Shown here: in pieces, positions 40,412 through 50,036 of the stretch
Layout: every line of letters starts with the position of its first letter
Numbering within the stretch: position 1 is the first letter of the stretch
From: Fen-1273 sp963748405
Lineage (GTDB): Bacteria; Bacteroidota; Ignavibacteria; UBA10030; UBA6906
NCBI GenBank assembly: GCA_963748405.1
Contig: CAVVIT010000004.1
Location: 62,001-126,000 of the forward strand
Length of the DNA stretch: 64,000 nucleotides
Direction of reading: 5' to 3'
The notes under the pieces: generated by a model
Seen by the model: the letters and a program-made list of their open reading frames with translations, nothing else
What the model was told of the DNA's origin: nothing
The model's database searches: none
Program-made: the position numbers and the translations under genes

Positions 40412-41536
40412 ATGAGTCAGGCTTCATTCGAACAGAGCCGTGATCGGATCAATGAATTCTGCGTCGCCCGCCTCCGGGAGGCGCTGAACCCCGCGACGGG
40501 GCTGTTTGACAGGCAGCTCCGCGACAGGAAATGGGACGCCACGCTCGGCACGGAGGACATGACGAGCACCGCCATCTGCCTCATCGGCATTCACCGCCGG
40601 GGCGATGCGAAGTCCGTCGGGCTCGATCCCGCCAGGACCTCCGAAGCGCTCTTCCAGGTCGCCCGGCGGAGGATGTACGCCGGGGGAACGGGGCTCGTGC
40701 TCTGGGCGAACGCTGTCTGGAACGGGATCCCGTATCCCGAAGCGATGCGCGCCATGGGTCTCGGCAGCGCTGATCCCACGGTGCTTCCCCGCAGCCTGAC
40801 GACGATGGAGGTGGCCTGGCTCGTCAGCGGGCTGCTGCACGAGCTGAAACGCTCGAAGGATGCCGCCGCACGCGCGGCGTTTGACGGAGCGCTCGCGGAG
40901 CTCAGGCGCAGGTACCGGCGCGAGGCGGCGCTCGTGGACCACTGTTCCTCCGCGGCGCCCGCGGGGGACCGGCTCCGGCTCTGGATCCCCAATTTTGCCG
41001 ACCAGGTGTATTCGCTCCAGGCGTTCTCGTTCGCCGCGCGTGAAGGCATGGGCGCGGAGAACCTCGACACCGCCGCCGCCATCGCCGGCCGTCTCGTCGC
41101 ACTGCAGGGGGAATCCGGGCAGTGGTGGTGGCACTACGACACGAGGAGCGGGAGCGTGGCCCAGCCCTACCCGGTCTACGCGGTCCACCAGCACGGGATG
41201 GCCCCGATGGCCCTCCGCGCGCTCGCCGCGGCCGGGGGACCCGTTCACGAGGAGCCGATTCGCCGGAGCAAGGCGTGGCTGACGGGGAACGAGCTCGGTG
41301 CGGAGCTCATCGATGAAGCCGCCGGGACCGTCTGGCGGGACATCGAACACGCCGGGGGGAGATTCTCCTCCCTCGTCCGCCAGGCCAGGTCCGTCCTCGG
41401 CATCCCGGAAGGGCACACGGCGGCAAAGACACAGCAGCTCCGGGTGAACTACGAAACCCGTCCCTACGAGTGGGCGTGGTGCCTGTACGCTGCCGCGATC
41501 GAATCGGGAAAGGCCGGCGCGGGTCATGTCGTCTGA
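40412..41536 (+). CDS. Predicted alpha/alpha-toroid protein of unknown function
   Basis: 374 residues, largely helical. Repeated helix pairs and aromatic-rich turns (LWANAVWNGIPYPEAM, WIPNFADQVYSLQAF, GQWWWHYD, PYEWAWCLYAA) recall the (alpha/alpha)-barrel of terpene cyclases, lyases and uronyl epimerases. No signal peptide. It has its own promoter and starts a sub-operon with the WecG-like gene, overlapping it by 11 bases. It may act on a uronic acid or lipid-linked glycan. ATG 40412 follows GAAGGG. Confidence 0.6.
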   Translation: MSQASFEQSRDRINEFCVARLREALNPATGLFDRQLRDRKWDATLGTEDMTSTAICLIGIHRRGDAKSVGLDPARTSEALFQVARRRMYAGGTGLVLWANAVWNGIPYPEAMRAMGLGSADPTVLPRSLTTMEVAWLVSGLLHELKRSKDAAARAAFDGALAELRRRYRREAALVDHCSSAAPAGDRLRLWIPNFADQVYSLQAFSFAAREGMGAENLDTAAAIAGRLVALQGESGQWWWHYDTRSGSVAQPYPVYAVHQHGMAPMALRALAAAGGPVHEEPIRRSKAWLTGNELGAELIDEAAGTVWRDIEHAGGRFSSLVRQARSVLGIPEGHTAAKTQQLRVNYETRPYEWAWCLYAAAIESGKAGAGHVV

Positions 41537-42308
41537 ACACGATCGCGTTACGCTTCTCGGGTGCCCACTTGACCTCGTCGATTTCGAAGAGGCCGCCTCC
41601 TGGTGCTTCGACGCCGCGCGCGCGAAGGGGAGCCCGGCGCAGCTCGTCACCGTCAACGCACAGAGCCTCCTGATGATGCGCGACGATCCGGCGATGGATC
41701 GTGCGATCAGGGAGGCGGCGATGGTCGTCGCGGACGGCGCGTCGATGGCCCTGGCGGCCCGGATCCTCCGGCTTCCCTGGAAAGGGCGCGTCACCGGCGT
41801 CGACCTGATGGCGCGTCTTCTGCGCGACGGGTCGTCGCGCGGACTGAAGGTGTATTTTCTCGGCGCCACGGACGTCGTGCTCGACCGGCTGCTGGCCGTC
41901 ACGCGCGAGCGGCACCCGGGTCTCGTCGTGGCGGGGTACCGGAACGGGTATTTCGACAGGGAAAAAGACGGGGAAGTCATCGACGCTATCCGCGCTTCGG
42001 GCGCGGACGTGCTGTTCGTGGGGATGCCGACCCCCTTCAAGGAGGTCTGGCTCCACAGGAATCTTTCCCGGTTCGGCGCCGGGCTCGTCATCGGCGTGGG
42101 GGGGACGTTCGACGTTCTCGCCGGGCTCGTGCCCCGCGCGCCCGTCTGGATGCAGCGGGCGGGACTCGAATGGTCCTGGCGTTTGATGATGGAACCCCGT
42201 AAACTCTGGAAACGGAATCTCGTGTACAATTCGCGGTTCGTGGCCCTTCTCCTGCGGGAGAGGATCCTGCACGGGCGGGCGCGCGTCGAAACGGCGGTGG
42301 GCAGGTGA
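41526..42308 (+). CDS. WecG/TagA/CpsF-family glycosyltransferase (GT26)
   Basis: 260 residues. Signatures are TVNAQSLLMM, DGASMALAARIL, KVYFLGATD, VLFVGMPTPFKE and VGGTFDVLAG. Members add ManNAc, ManNAcA or a glucosyl residue as the second sugar on undecaprenyl-PP-GlcNAc, so it fits the WecA-like initiating enzymes here. Overlaps the previous gene by 11 bases and the receiver gene by 4. Confidence 0.9.
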   Translation: MSSEHDRVTLLGCPLDLVDFEEAASWCFDAARAKGSPAQLVTVNAQSLLMMRDDPAMDRAIREAAMVVADGASMALAARILRLPWKGRVTGVDLMARLLRDGSSRGLKVYFLGATDVVLDRLLAVTRERHPGLVVAGYRNGYFDREKDGEVIDAIRASGADVLFVGMPTPFKEVWLHRNLSRFGAGLVIGVGGTFDVLAGLVPRAPVWMQRAGLEWSWRLMMEPRKLWKRNLVYNSRFVALLLRERILHGRARVETAVGR

Positions 42309-42682
42309 AAAAAGTCCTGATTATCGATGACGATGAGATGCACCTCGTCCTTGTCCGGCAGATACTGGACAGGGAGGAATGCACCGTCCTTTCGACCGCC
42401 GACGGACCCCACGGCATTACCCTGTACAGGGACCACCGCCCGGAACTCGTCCTCCTGGATCTCGGGCTGCCGAGCATGAACGGCATCGACGTCCTGAAAG
42501 AGATCCGGAAGATCGACAGGAACGCGAAAGTCATCGTCGTGACGGGGTATGCCTCGAGCGAGACGGCCAACATCGCCGAGCGCAACGGGGCACTGGAGGT
42601 ACTGCAGAAGCCGATCGAATTCAGAACGTTTCTCGAGAAGATCAGACGCGCGCTGAATCTGCCCGAGGCGCAGGATCAATAA
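42305..42682 (+). CDS. Stand-alone receiver domain protein
   Basis: 125 residues, one CheY-like domain: acidic pocket IDDDE near residues 7-11, phospho-acceptor Asp in LVLLDLGLPS near 50, Thr in VVTGYASS and Lys in QKPIEF. No output domain. No histidine kinase is in the window. It may control EPS synthesis by protein contact or relay phosphate from an unlinked kinase. Start GTG 42305 overlaps the GT26 stop (GTGA). Confidence 0.88.
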   Translation: MKKVLIIDDDEMHLVLVRQILDREECTVLSTADGPHGITLYRDHRPELVLLDLGLPSMNGIDVLKEIRKIDRNAKVIVVTGYASSETANIAERNGALEVLQKPIEFRTFLEKIRRALNLPEAQDQ

Positions 42683-42736
42683 GGTTCTCCCCAGTCATCA
42701 GTCGTCTGTCCCCCCCGGATTGATCCCGAGAAAATC

Positions 42737-44059
42737 ATGGTATCGCATTCCGGAACGCCAGGTCAGGATTCGCCGCAGCTTCGGATCTCGGTGGTTTCCG
42801 CCGATGCCGACCTTGCCAGCCTGGAGGGGGAATGGAATGCCCTGTTCGCATCGGCGAACTCGTCCGTGTTCCAGTCGTACGAGTGGGCGGCGGCGTGGTG
42901 GAAGCACTTCCGGAACGGCCGCGAGCTCTACTGCCTCTGCTTCCGGTCCGGGGAGCGCCTCGTGGGGCTCGCGCCTCTCTGCCGGAGGACCGTCACGTTC
43001 CTCGGCATCCCGCTCTTCCGTCTCCTGGAATTCCTCGGACGGCCGCACGCCGACTATCTCGACATCATCGTCCTTCCGGGGTTCGGCGTTCCCGTCGTCG
43101 AAGCTTTCGTCGCCCATATCGCCTCCGGGGAGGCACACATCGACCTCCTCGACCTCGAAGAGATCCCCCCCTGGTCGCTTCTGAAAGAGCACATCGCGGC
43201 GCCGGCCGCGGCCTCCGGGATGAAGGCCGTCGTCGACAGGGGCCCGGCCTGCCCGTATATCCCCCTCCCCGGGACGTTCGATGAATTCCTCGCCGCGCTC
43301 GGCCCCAACACGCGGTACAACTACAGGCGCAAGTGGACGCGCCTGAGGGGGGGACACGCCGTCACCGAGCGCCTCGTGCGGGGAAGCGGCGAAGACGTGC
43401 CGGCCGCCCTCCGTTCGTTCATGAAGATCCACGGGGACCGGTGGAAGGGACTCGGATTTCCGAGCGCGTTCGACAATCCCATCGAGAGAGGTTTCTTCGA
43501 GGACATGACGCGCGGATTCGCCCGGAGGGACTGGCTCCGCATATTTCTCCTGGAGGTGGACGGCGTCGACGTGGCGGCCAGCCTGGAATTTCTGTACCGG
43601 GGGCGCGCCTACATGTACCACTGCAACGCCACGGGCCCCGACGACGTGATGCGCTGCAGCCCGGGCCTTCTCGTGAAGATCTTCGCCATCCGCTCCGACA
43701 TAGGGGAGGAGATGCGCGAGTACGACATGCTCAGGGGGGAGGAGAGCTACAAGTACGAGCACCTGAAAGCTCTCGAGCGGTTCAACAGCACGCTCCGGAT
43801 GCCCGCGCTCCTTCCCGGGAGCAGCCTCCGGTTCCGCGTGTTCCTCCTCTGGCTTCTCGCCAGAAAATCGTTCGGCCGCACGAAGCTCGAGTATTATCAA
43901 TGGCGCCGGTTCACGATTACGAAGAACCCGGGGGGGAAGGAGAAACTGGACTACCTCTTCCGCAGGATCGCCGAGGTCGGGCACATGGCGCTGCACTTCA
44001 TCCGCGTCTATTTTGCCGGGGCCCCGCCCGCCGGCGAAAGCCCCGATGCTCACGATTGA
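42737..44059 (+). CDS. CelD/BcsL-like GNAT acyltransferase 1
   Basis: 440 residues of the double-GNAT family called CelD, BcsL or BioF2-like. The N-terminal hallmark SYEWAAAWWKHF is near residue 48 and the C-terminal GNAT half includes YNYRRKWTRL and FLLEVDGVDVAASLEF. It may add an acyl or aminoacyl group to a sugar. It is the first of four paralogs but differs from the others: it has RWKGLGFPSAF where they have SWKW, and it lacks their common tail. It overlaps the next gene by 14 bases. Confidence 0.8.
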   Translation: MVSHSGTPGQDSPQLRISVVSADADLASLEGEWNALFASANSSVFQSYEWAAAWWKHFRNGRELYCLCFRSGERLVGLAPLCRRTVTFLGIPLFRLLEFLGRPHADYLDIIVLPGFGVPVVEAFVAHIASGEAHIDLLDLEEIPPWSLLKEHIAAPAAASGMKAVVDRGPACPYIPLPGTFDEFLAALGPNTRYNYRRKWTRLRGGHAVTERLVRGSGEDVPAALRSFMKIHGDRWKGLGFPSAFDNPIERGFFEDMTRGFARRDWLRIFLLEVDGVDVAASLEFLYRGRAYMYHCNATGPDDVMRCSPGLLVKIFAIRSDIGEEMREYDMLRGEESYKYEHLKALERFNSTLRMPALLPGSSLRFRVFLLWLLARKSFGRTKLEYYQWRRFTITKNPGGKEKLDYLFRRIAEVGHMALHFIRVYFAGAPPAGESPDAHD

Positions 44060-45236
44060 ACCGGTGACCACAGACCGGGAGTTCTCCGCGCTGGCTCCCG
44101 ACTGGAACTCCGTCCTCGCCGCTTCCGGCCGGCGGTCTCTCTACCTGACGCACGAATGGCTCGACGCCTGGTGGCGCACGCACGGGGCCCCGGGGAGCGA
44201 GCTGTGCATACTCGTCGTCCGGGACGAACAGGGGATCGCCGCGCTGGCGCCGCTCGTCCGTGTGACCCGCCGGTACCTCGGCGTCCCGGTGCGGATGATC
44301 GAATTCCTCTCGATGTCGATGTATGCCGACCATCCCGCTGCGGTGACAGGAACGCTTGACTGGATCATCCGGAGGGATCCCCTCCCGGTGATCGGCGCGC
44401 TCATCGACCACCTCCTCCGCGGGAGAGACACCTGGCAGGCCCTCCGGCTCCATCCCGTCCCTTCCGACTCGCCGTACCTGCCGCTCCTGGTCGGCGAGGC
44501 GGCGCGCCGCGATTGCACCGTCGACCGGCGGCACGTGCTCGATAACGCGGTGATCGACTGCGGCCAGGGGTGGGACCGGTTCTTCGGCGGCCTCACCGGG
44601 GACTTCCGCCGTACGCTCAGGCGGAGGGGTGAGAACCTGGCGAAGATTGGAGCGGTCGCCTTCAGCAGGATCGACGCACTGGAGACCGCCGGTATGTTCC
44701 GCCGGCTGCTCGACGTCGAGCGGCGGAGCTGGAAGTGGGAGAGGGGGGTGAGTCTCAATTCCGCCGCGTACGGCGATTTCTTCCCGGAGTTCGCGCGCAC
44801 GGCGGCCGGGCGCGGGTGGCTTCGCACGTGGGTTCTCTCGCTCGGGGAGGAGGACATCGCCTACGAGCTCTGCGTAACATTCCAGGGCGAGCTTCACTGC
44901 CTGAAAAAGAGCTACGATGCGCGCTACAGCACTGCATTTCCGGGGGGGCTTCTCGAGCGCCGCATTTACGAGGATGCGTTCCGGGACGGGATCATCCGCA
45001 TTCACACGCTCTGGGGAGATGAAGCTCACAAGCTCCGCTGGCACTCGGCGCTCGAGCCCCACGAAGAACTCCTCCTCTTCCACGATGCTCCCGCCTCCCG
45101 GAGCGCGCGAGCGTTCCTGCTCGGCGCAAAAGCCCCGCGCTTACACAGAGAGGTGGCCGAAGCGGGCAAACGCGCTCTCCGGCGGGCCGGTCTTCACCCG
45201 CGGTGTTCCGAACTGACGCGAACGGACCAGCTGTGA
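44046..45236 (+). CDS. CelD/BcsL-like GNAT acyltransferase 2
   Basis: 396 residues. Contains LTHEWLDAWWRTH, VERRSWKWERGVSLNSAAY and the C-terminal tail SELTRTDQL. ATG 44046 is inside the end of the previous gene, and its own stop overlaps the next start as GTGA, so the acyltransferases are tightly coupled. Function within EPS decoration is inferred from family and place. Confidence 0.78.
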   Translation: MLTIEPVTTDREFSALAPDWNSVLAASGRRSLYLTHEWLDAWWRTHGAPGSELCILVVRDEQGIAALAPLVRVTRRYLGVPVRMIEFLSMSMYADHPAAVTGTLDWIIRRDPLPVIGALIDHLLRGRDTWQALRLHPVPSDSPYLPLLVGEAARRDCTVDRRHVLDNAVIDCGQGWDRFFGGLTGDFRRTLRRRGENLAKIGAVAFSRIDALETAGMFRRLLDVERRSWKWERGVSLNSAAYGDFFPEFARTAAGRGWLRTWVLSLGEEDIAYELCVTFQGELHCLKKSYDARYSTAFPGGLLERRIYEDAFRDGIIRIHTLWGDEAHKLRWHSALEPHEELLLFHDAPASRSARAFLLGAKAPRLHREVAEAGKRALRRAGLHPRCSELTRTDQL

Positions 45237-46462
45237 GCGCCGCCGGTGCACACGGTACGGACGCACCGCCGCTCACCGTGACGGAGTATGGAACGGCGGA
45301 CGGGTTCGCGCAACTCGAGGGTGTATGGAACGGGCTCCTTCGCTCCTCTCCCGCCCCTTCGCTCTACATGTCGTTCGAGTGGCTGCGGGCGTGGTGGGAG
45401 TGCTTCGGCGGCGGAAAGAGACGGCTCAGAATCCTCGGCGTGTCGGCGGGTGAGCGGACGATCGCGATCGCGCCGTTCATGGAGGTGCGGAGGCGGTTTC
45501 TCGGGATGCCCTACAGGACGATCGAGTTCATCTCGTCGCGCGATTACGCATTCTCGCACCTGACGATGTCGGGCATACTCGACGTCATTGCCCCCCCTGA
45601 CGCCGAAGAAGCGGTCGACGCGGTCCTGCGTCACCTGCTCTCCGCCGGGGAGGACTGGGCGTTCATGAGGCTGGAGCCTCTTGCCGGTGAAGGGGTCGTC
45701 CGGCGCGTCCTCGAGGCGCGGGCGGCGGCCTTCGGGCTTCATGTGAAGGAGGGAGATACATTCGAGGCGTACGAGGCGGAACTCGGTCCGGGGTGGGAAG
45801 CCCGCCGGATGGGGCCGGAGTCGCACCGCCGGGATCCGTCAGGGGCATTGAATGAGAAGCTCAGAAAGCAGGGGGAGATCACGTGGGAGGACACAGACGG
45901 GAGCGGCGGCCCGGAATTGCTGTTCGGGACGCTCCTCGACATCGAGCGGAGAAGCTGGAAGTGGAACCGCGGCCTGAGCATCAACGCGCTCGGCTACGGG
46001 GGGTTTTATCCCCTCTTCCTGCAATCCGCCGCCGGGAACCGCACGCTGAGGGTCACGCTCCTGAACATCGACGGGCGCCCCGTGGCATATGTCTTCAGCG
46101 CACTGTTCGGCGGAACGCTGGAGGCGCTGAAGACCGCATATGACGGCTCGTTCGCCCGGAGTTCGCCCGGACGTGCGGCTCTCTGGCACCACGTGCAGCA
46201 GGCCGCCGCCGAAGGGATCTCTCGCGTGAACCTGCACATCGGATCGAAGGAGTATAAATCCGAGTGGGCCACCGGCTCCCGGATGTACACCGAGCTTTTC
46301 CTCCTTCGAACGTCAGCGCGGGGAAAGATCATCGGATTCCTTCTCTTCACGCTCGGTCTGTACGGCAGGTTTCGATTCATCCCGGATCTCACAAAGCGGG
46401 TCCTGCGGCGGCTCGGGTTCACGCCCCGCTGGTCGGAGCTCACGCGCTCAGATCAGGTCTGA
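45233..46462 (+). CDS. CelD/BcsL-like GNAT acyltransferase 3
   Basis: 409 residues. Contains MSFEWLRAWWECF, IERRSWKWNRGLSINALGY and the tail SELTRSDQV. GTG 45233 (GTGA overlap with the previous stop) is preferred over GTG 45203. Sister of the genes at 44046 and 47579. A glycosyltransferase gene follows after one base. Confidence 0.78.
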   Translation: MSAAGAHGTDAPPLTVTEYGTADGFAQLEGVWNGLLRSSPAPSLYMSFEWLRAWWECFGGGKRRLRILGVSAGERTIAIAPFMEVRRRFLGMPYRTIEFISSRDYAFSHLTMSGILDVIAPPDAEEAVDAVLRHLLSAGEDWAFMRLEPLAGEGVVRRVLEARAAAFGLHVKEGDTFEAYEAELGPGWEARRMGPESHRRDPSGALNEKLRKQGEITWEDTDGSGGPELLFGTLLDIERRSWKWNRGLSINALGYGGFYPLFLQSAAGNRTLRVTLLNIDGRPVAYVFSALFGGTLEALKTAYDGSFARSSPGRAALWHHVQQAAAEGISRVNLHIGSKEYKSEWATGSRMYTELFLLRTSARGKIIGFLLFTLGLYGRFRFIPDLTKRVLRRLGFTPRWSELTRSDQV

Positions 46463-46463
46463 C

Positions 46464-47582
46464 ATGCCAAGAGTCTCGGTGGTTCTTCCGACATACAACA
46501 GGGCGTCGACGCTCGCCCGGGCGGTGGGGAGCGTCCTTGCACAATCGTGGTCCGATTTTGAGCTGATCGTCGTCGACGACGGCTCGACGGACGGCTCGGT
46601 CGACGGGATCGCGGAGCTGGACCGCCGCATTTGCGTCCTCCGCAGGGAGAACGGCGGAGTGTCCGCCGCGCGGAACAGCGGACTCTCCCGGGCCTCCGGC
46701 GATCTCATCGCGTTCATCGATTCGGATGACGAGTGGCGCCCGTTCTACCTCCGGCTGGCGTGCGCTTTTTTTGACGCATTCCCGGCCGAGGATCTCTTCA
46801 GTACCGAGATACTCGTCCGGCTTCCCGGCGGGGAGGAGACGATTTTTCCCCGCGAGGAGGTTGCCCGGTGGTACCCCCGTCTCGCCTCCCGCGTGGGATC
46901 GCGCCTGCTCGATCTCCCTGCGGGAGAACGGGACCCGTACAGGAGGCTCTTCGGCCGGAAGATGAGCGCGGACTGGTCGAAGGGGATCGGACCGGAACCC
47001 GGCGTTGCAGGCGCAAGCCACTACCGGGGTGCCGTGTACCCGCATTTGCGCTGGGGATACATTGCCGGTCTCCAGGCGATGGTCATGACGAAGAGGGCGT
47101 CGCTTGCGGCCGGCGTCTTCGACACGAATCTCAGGACGGCCGAGGATTTCGCGTACATCGGGCGCCTCCTGAGAGCGTTTCCGCTGAACCTGGTCTCGTG
47201 CCAGGGTTGCATCAAACACGAGGAGGAGACCGAGGAGCACCTGGCAACGGGAAAACACGCTCTGGAATTCAGGGAAAACCTCTACGGCCAGTTTAAGCAC
47301 ATGATAGGTTCGGTCGCTCCCGAAAGAAGCGATCAGCGCATTCTTCTCGGGTTCAAGGCCTTCGACGTGGCTGTGGCTGCTCTTGACGCGGGGGACCGAC
47401 TGAAGGCCCTCCGGTATCTCGATACGGCCTGCGCTTCGATAGGCGGGTTCCGGCGCGGGGCCATCCTCCGGTTCATTCTCCGCACGGTCCGTTCTACGCG
47501 CCTGACCCGGTTTTTCTACCGGCTGATGAATGGGATCGAGCACAGGCTCCGTTCCCGCGTTCCATCGGGCGGGGGTGCGTGA
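46464..47582 (+). CDS. Glycosyltransferase family 2
   Basis: 372 residues. A GT-A fold begins VSVVLPTYNRASTLARAV, with VVDDGSTDGSV and IDSDDEWRP as the metal site. The C-terminal half is helical and diverged. It lies between two CelD-like genes, one base after one and overlapping the next by four, so sugar addition and acyl decoration may be linked. Confidence 0.88.
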   Translation: MPRVSVVLPTYNRASTLARAVGSVLAQSWSDFELIVVDDGSTDGSVDGIAELDRRICVLRRENGGVSAARNSGLSRASGDLIAFIDSDDEWRPFYLRLACAFFDAFPAEDLFSTEILVRLPGGEETIFPREEVARWYPRLASRVGSRLLDLPAGERDPYRRLFGRKMSADWSKGIGPEPGVAGASHYRGAVYPHLRWGYIAGLQAMVMTKRASLAAGVFDTNLRTAEDFAYIGRLLRAFPLNLVSCQGCIKHEEETEEHLATGKHALEFRENLYGQFKHMIGSVAPERSDQRILLGFKAFDVAVAALDAGDRLKALRYLDTACASIGGFRRGAILRFILRTVRSTRLTRFFYRLMNGIEHRLRSRVPSGGGA

Positions 47583-48775
47583 CGATGTATGAGGTGCGCG
47601 AACATACGGCGTTCGAGGAGATGCTCCCGATTGCCGGCGAGTGGACCCGGCTGGCGCTCGCGCCGGGGGGGCCGGGGATATTCGGGACGTTTGAGTGGGC
47701 TGCAACCTGGTGGAAATGCCACGCCGGGGAAGGTCGGAGTCTCATGGTTCTCTCCGCCTGGCTTGACGGGAAGATCGCGTGCATCGCTCCTCTTATGACA
47801 GGGAGATCGTGGTTCGGACCGTTTCCCGTCTTGACGGTGGAATTCATCTCGACGTGGAAGTTCGCGGGGTCTGCCGCCAGCGTCCTCGGATCGATGGACT
47901 TCGTCGCAGACCCGGCTCACAGGGGGGAAGCCATTGATGCGACGCTTCTTTATATTGAAGAGAAGGAGTGGGATCTCCTCCGGCTTCACCCGATTCCCGA
48001 AGATTCAACGGCAATACCCGCGCTGAAACGCTGGGGCTCCTCCGGAGGGAGATCGGTCGTCGTGCAGCACGTGTTCGACAACGCCGTCCTCCGGTCGGGG
48101 GGCGGAGATGAAGGTTTCCGGTCGCACCTCTCTTCGAAGTTCAAGGCCAGGCTCCGCCAGGCCGGGGACAAGCTCGGACGGCGCGGCGCGGTGGACTTCG
48201 TCGAATACACGTCTCCGGGGGATGTCCCCCGGTCGTTCGAGCGAATCACCGCCATCGAACGGGGAAGCTGGAAATGGGAGAAGGGGATCGCCATTAGCTC
48301 TGCGGCCTACCGGGAGTTCTTTCCCGCGATCGCGCTTTCGGCTGCCGGCAGGGGCTGGCTGAAGCTGGGGTTCCTCCGGCTGGATGGGAGGGAGATCGCG
48401 TATTCTGTTATGGTGGTCACGGGGGAGACCGCCACGTTCCTCAAGACGGGATACGATGACGCGCACGACGACTGCTCTCCCGGGAGCCTGCTGATGGACT
48501 GGACATTCGCCCGACTCGCGCGCGAAGGTGTGCGCCGGATCGACATGTTTTCCGGCGACTGGGGATACAAGCAGCGCTGGCAGGCGGTGCCGGAACCTCA
48601 CTGCGAGGTGCAGGTCTTCAGAGGCAGTGCGTATGCCCGGTTCCTCCGATTCATGTACTGGAATCTTGGATTGTACGGCAAAGCGAGAACGCCGGTCCTC
48701 CTGTTCAAGCGCGTTCTGAGGAAATGCGGCATCCCCTGGAGGCATTCTGAGCTCACACGGTCCGATCAACTCTGA
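47579..48775 (+). CDS. CelD/BcsL-like GNAT acyltransferase 4
   Basis: 398 residues. Contains GTFEWAATWWKCH, IERGSWKWEKGIAISSAAY and the tail SELTRSDQL. GTG 47579 overlaps the previous stop; ATG 47585 is the alternative and would drop two residues. It completes the trio sharing the C-terminal tail. Confidence 0.78.
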   Translation: MTMYEVREHTAFEEMLPIAGEWTRLALAPGGPGIFGTFEWAATWWKCHAGEGRSLMVLSAWLDGKIACIAPLMTGRSWFGPFPVLTVEFISTWKFAGSAASVLGSMDFVADPAHRGEAIDATLLYIEEKEWDLLRLHPIPEDSTAIPALKRWGSSGGRSVVVQHVFDNAVLRSGGGDEGFRSHLSSKFKARLRQAGDKLGRRGAVDFVEYTSPGDVPRSFERITAIERGSWKWEKGIAISSAAYREFFPAIALSAAGRGWLKLGFLRLDGREIAYSVMVVTGETATFLKTGYDDAHDDCSPGSLLMDWTFARLAREGVRRIDMFSGDWGYKQRWQAVPEPHCEVQVFRGSAYARFLRFMYWNLGLYGKARTPVLLFKRVLRKCGIPWRHSELTRSDQL

Positions 48776-48787
48776 GGCGGAAATCCT

Positions 48788-49987
48788 ATGATGGAATTCA
48801 TCGAGGTGACCGAGGCAGTCTTCCTTCTTTTTCTGGGGATCAGTCTCGTGTATCTCGCCACACTGACCGTCCTGGCCCTGATCATGCGCGGCCGTTCCGT
48901 CCCCCCGGCCGCACGTGAACGCCGGTTCGCCGTCGTCGTCCCGGCCCACAACGAAGAGGCGGGAATCGCCGCGACGCTCGCCTCCCTCGCTTCGGTCGAC
49001 TATCCCGCCGGGCTGCGGGAGATCATCGTGATTGCGGACAACTGCACCGACCGGACGGCCGCAATCGCGCGCTCCTCCGGTGCGACCGTCCTGGAGAGAA
49101 ACGATGCGGAGCATCGGGGGAAGGGGTTCGCGCTCCGCTGGTGCTTCGACCGTCTTGTGGCCGCGGAGAGGCCGTACGACGCTGTCGTCGTCATCGACGC
49201 GGACACCGAAGCGCCGAAGAATCTCCTGCGCGCGATGAACGACCGGCTCGCTCTCGGCGCAGAGGTCCTGCAGTGCAATGACATGGTCAAGCCGCTTCCC
49301 GGCGCGTGGAGTTCCGAGATGACGCGTCTCGGCTTCACGCTGTACAACTATGTGCGCCCCCTGGGGCGGACGGCGTTCGGGGGCTCGGCGGGACTCAAGG
49401 GGAACGGCATGTGTTTCACGACCCGTATTCTCCGGGACCACCCGTGGAGGGCCTACTCGCGCGCCGAGGATCTCGAGTACGGACTCCAGCTTCTTGTCGA
49501 AGGGGTCCCCGTCGGGTTCGCCCCCGAAGCGACGATACTGGCGACGATGCCGGGCGAGGCTGCGAACGCCGAAAGCCAGCGCGCACGATGGGAGGGGGGG
49601 AGGCTTCCGCTGATCAGGACGTACTGGCGGCCTCTCCTTGCGCGATTCCTCCGGAGCGGATCGCTCGTTCCGCTGGACGCACTCCTCGAGCTGTGTTCGC
49701 CCGCGCTCGTAAACATGCTCGCCCTCTCGCTTCTGCTGGCGGCGTTGAACTTCGTCCTTCTCCTGACGGGAGTCGGGCACGCCGCGTATTTCTTTGCAGG
49801 CTGGACGCTTCTTGTGTGCCTTGGGCTGGTGCACCTGTTTCTCGGTATTCTCGTTGCACGGGACTCAGGCCTCCTCCGGGTTCTTGTCCACCTGCCCCGA
49901 TTTATCGTCTGGAAAGGCTTCCTTTACGTAAAGCTTCTCTTCAGGAAGAAGAAGACCACGGAATGGGTCAGAACGACACGGGAATGA
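48788..49987 (+). CDS. Membrane glycosyltransferase family 2
   Basis: 399 residues. One N-terminal helix (10-33), a GT-A domain (FAVVVPAHNEEAGIAATLASL; VVIDADTEA; the acceptor motif QRARWEGG as a Q-x2-RW form) and two or three C-terminal helices (about 300-370). It is processive-type in layout, like cellulose or hyaluronan synthases but smaller. It is the last gene of EPS locus 1. Confidence 0.87.
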   Translation: MMEFIEVTEAVFLLFLGISLVYLATLTVLALIMRGRSVPPAARERRFAVVVPAHNEEAGIAATLASLASVDYPAGLREIIVIADNCTDRTAAIARSSGATVLERNDAEHRGKGFALRWCFDRLVAAERPYDAVVVIDADTEAPKNLLRAMNDRLALGAEVLQCNDMVKPLPGAWSSEMTRLGFTLYNYVRPLGRTAFGGSAGLKGNGMCFTTRILRDHPWRAYSRAEDLEYGLQLLVEGVPVGFAPEATILATMPGEAANAESQRARWEGGRLPLIRTYWRPLLARFLRSGSLVPLDALLELCSPALVNMLALSLLLAALNFVLLLTGVGHAAYFFAGWTLLVCLGLVHLFLGILVARDSGLLRVLVHLPRFIVWKGFLYVKLLFRKKKTTEWVRTTRE

Positions 49988-50036
49988 GGATTCAGGGCCG
50001 GGCAATGCATAGAGATCGGTGAAAAATTCTCAAAAA

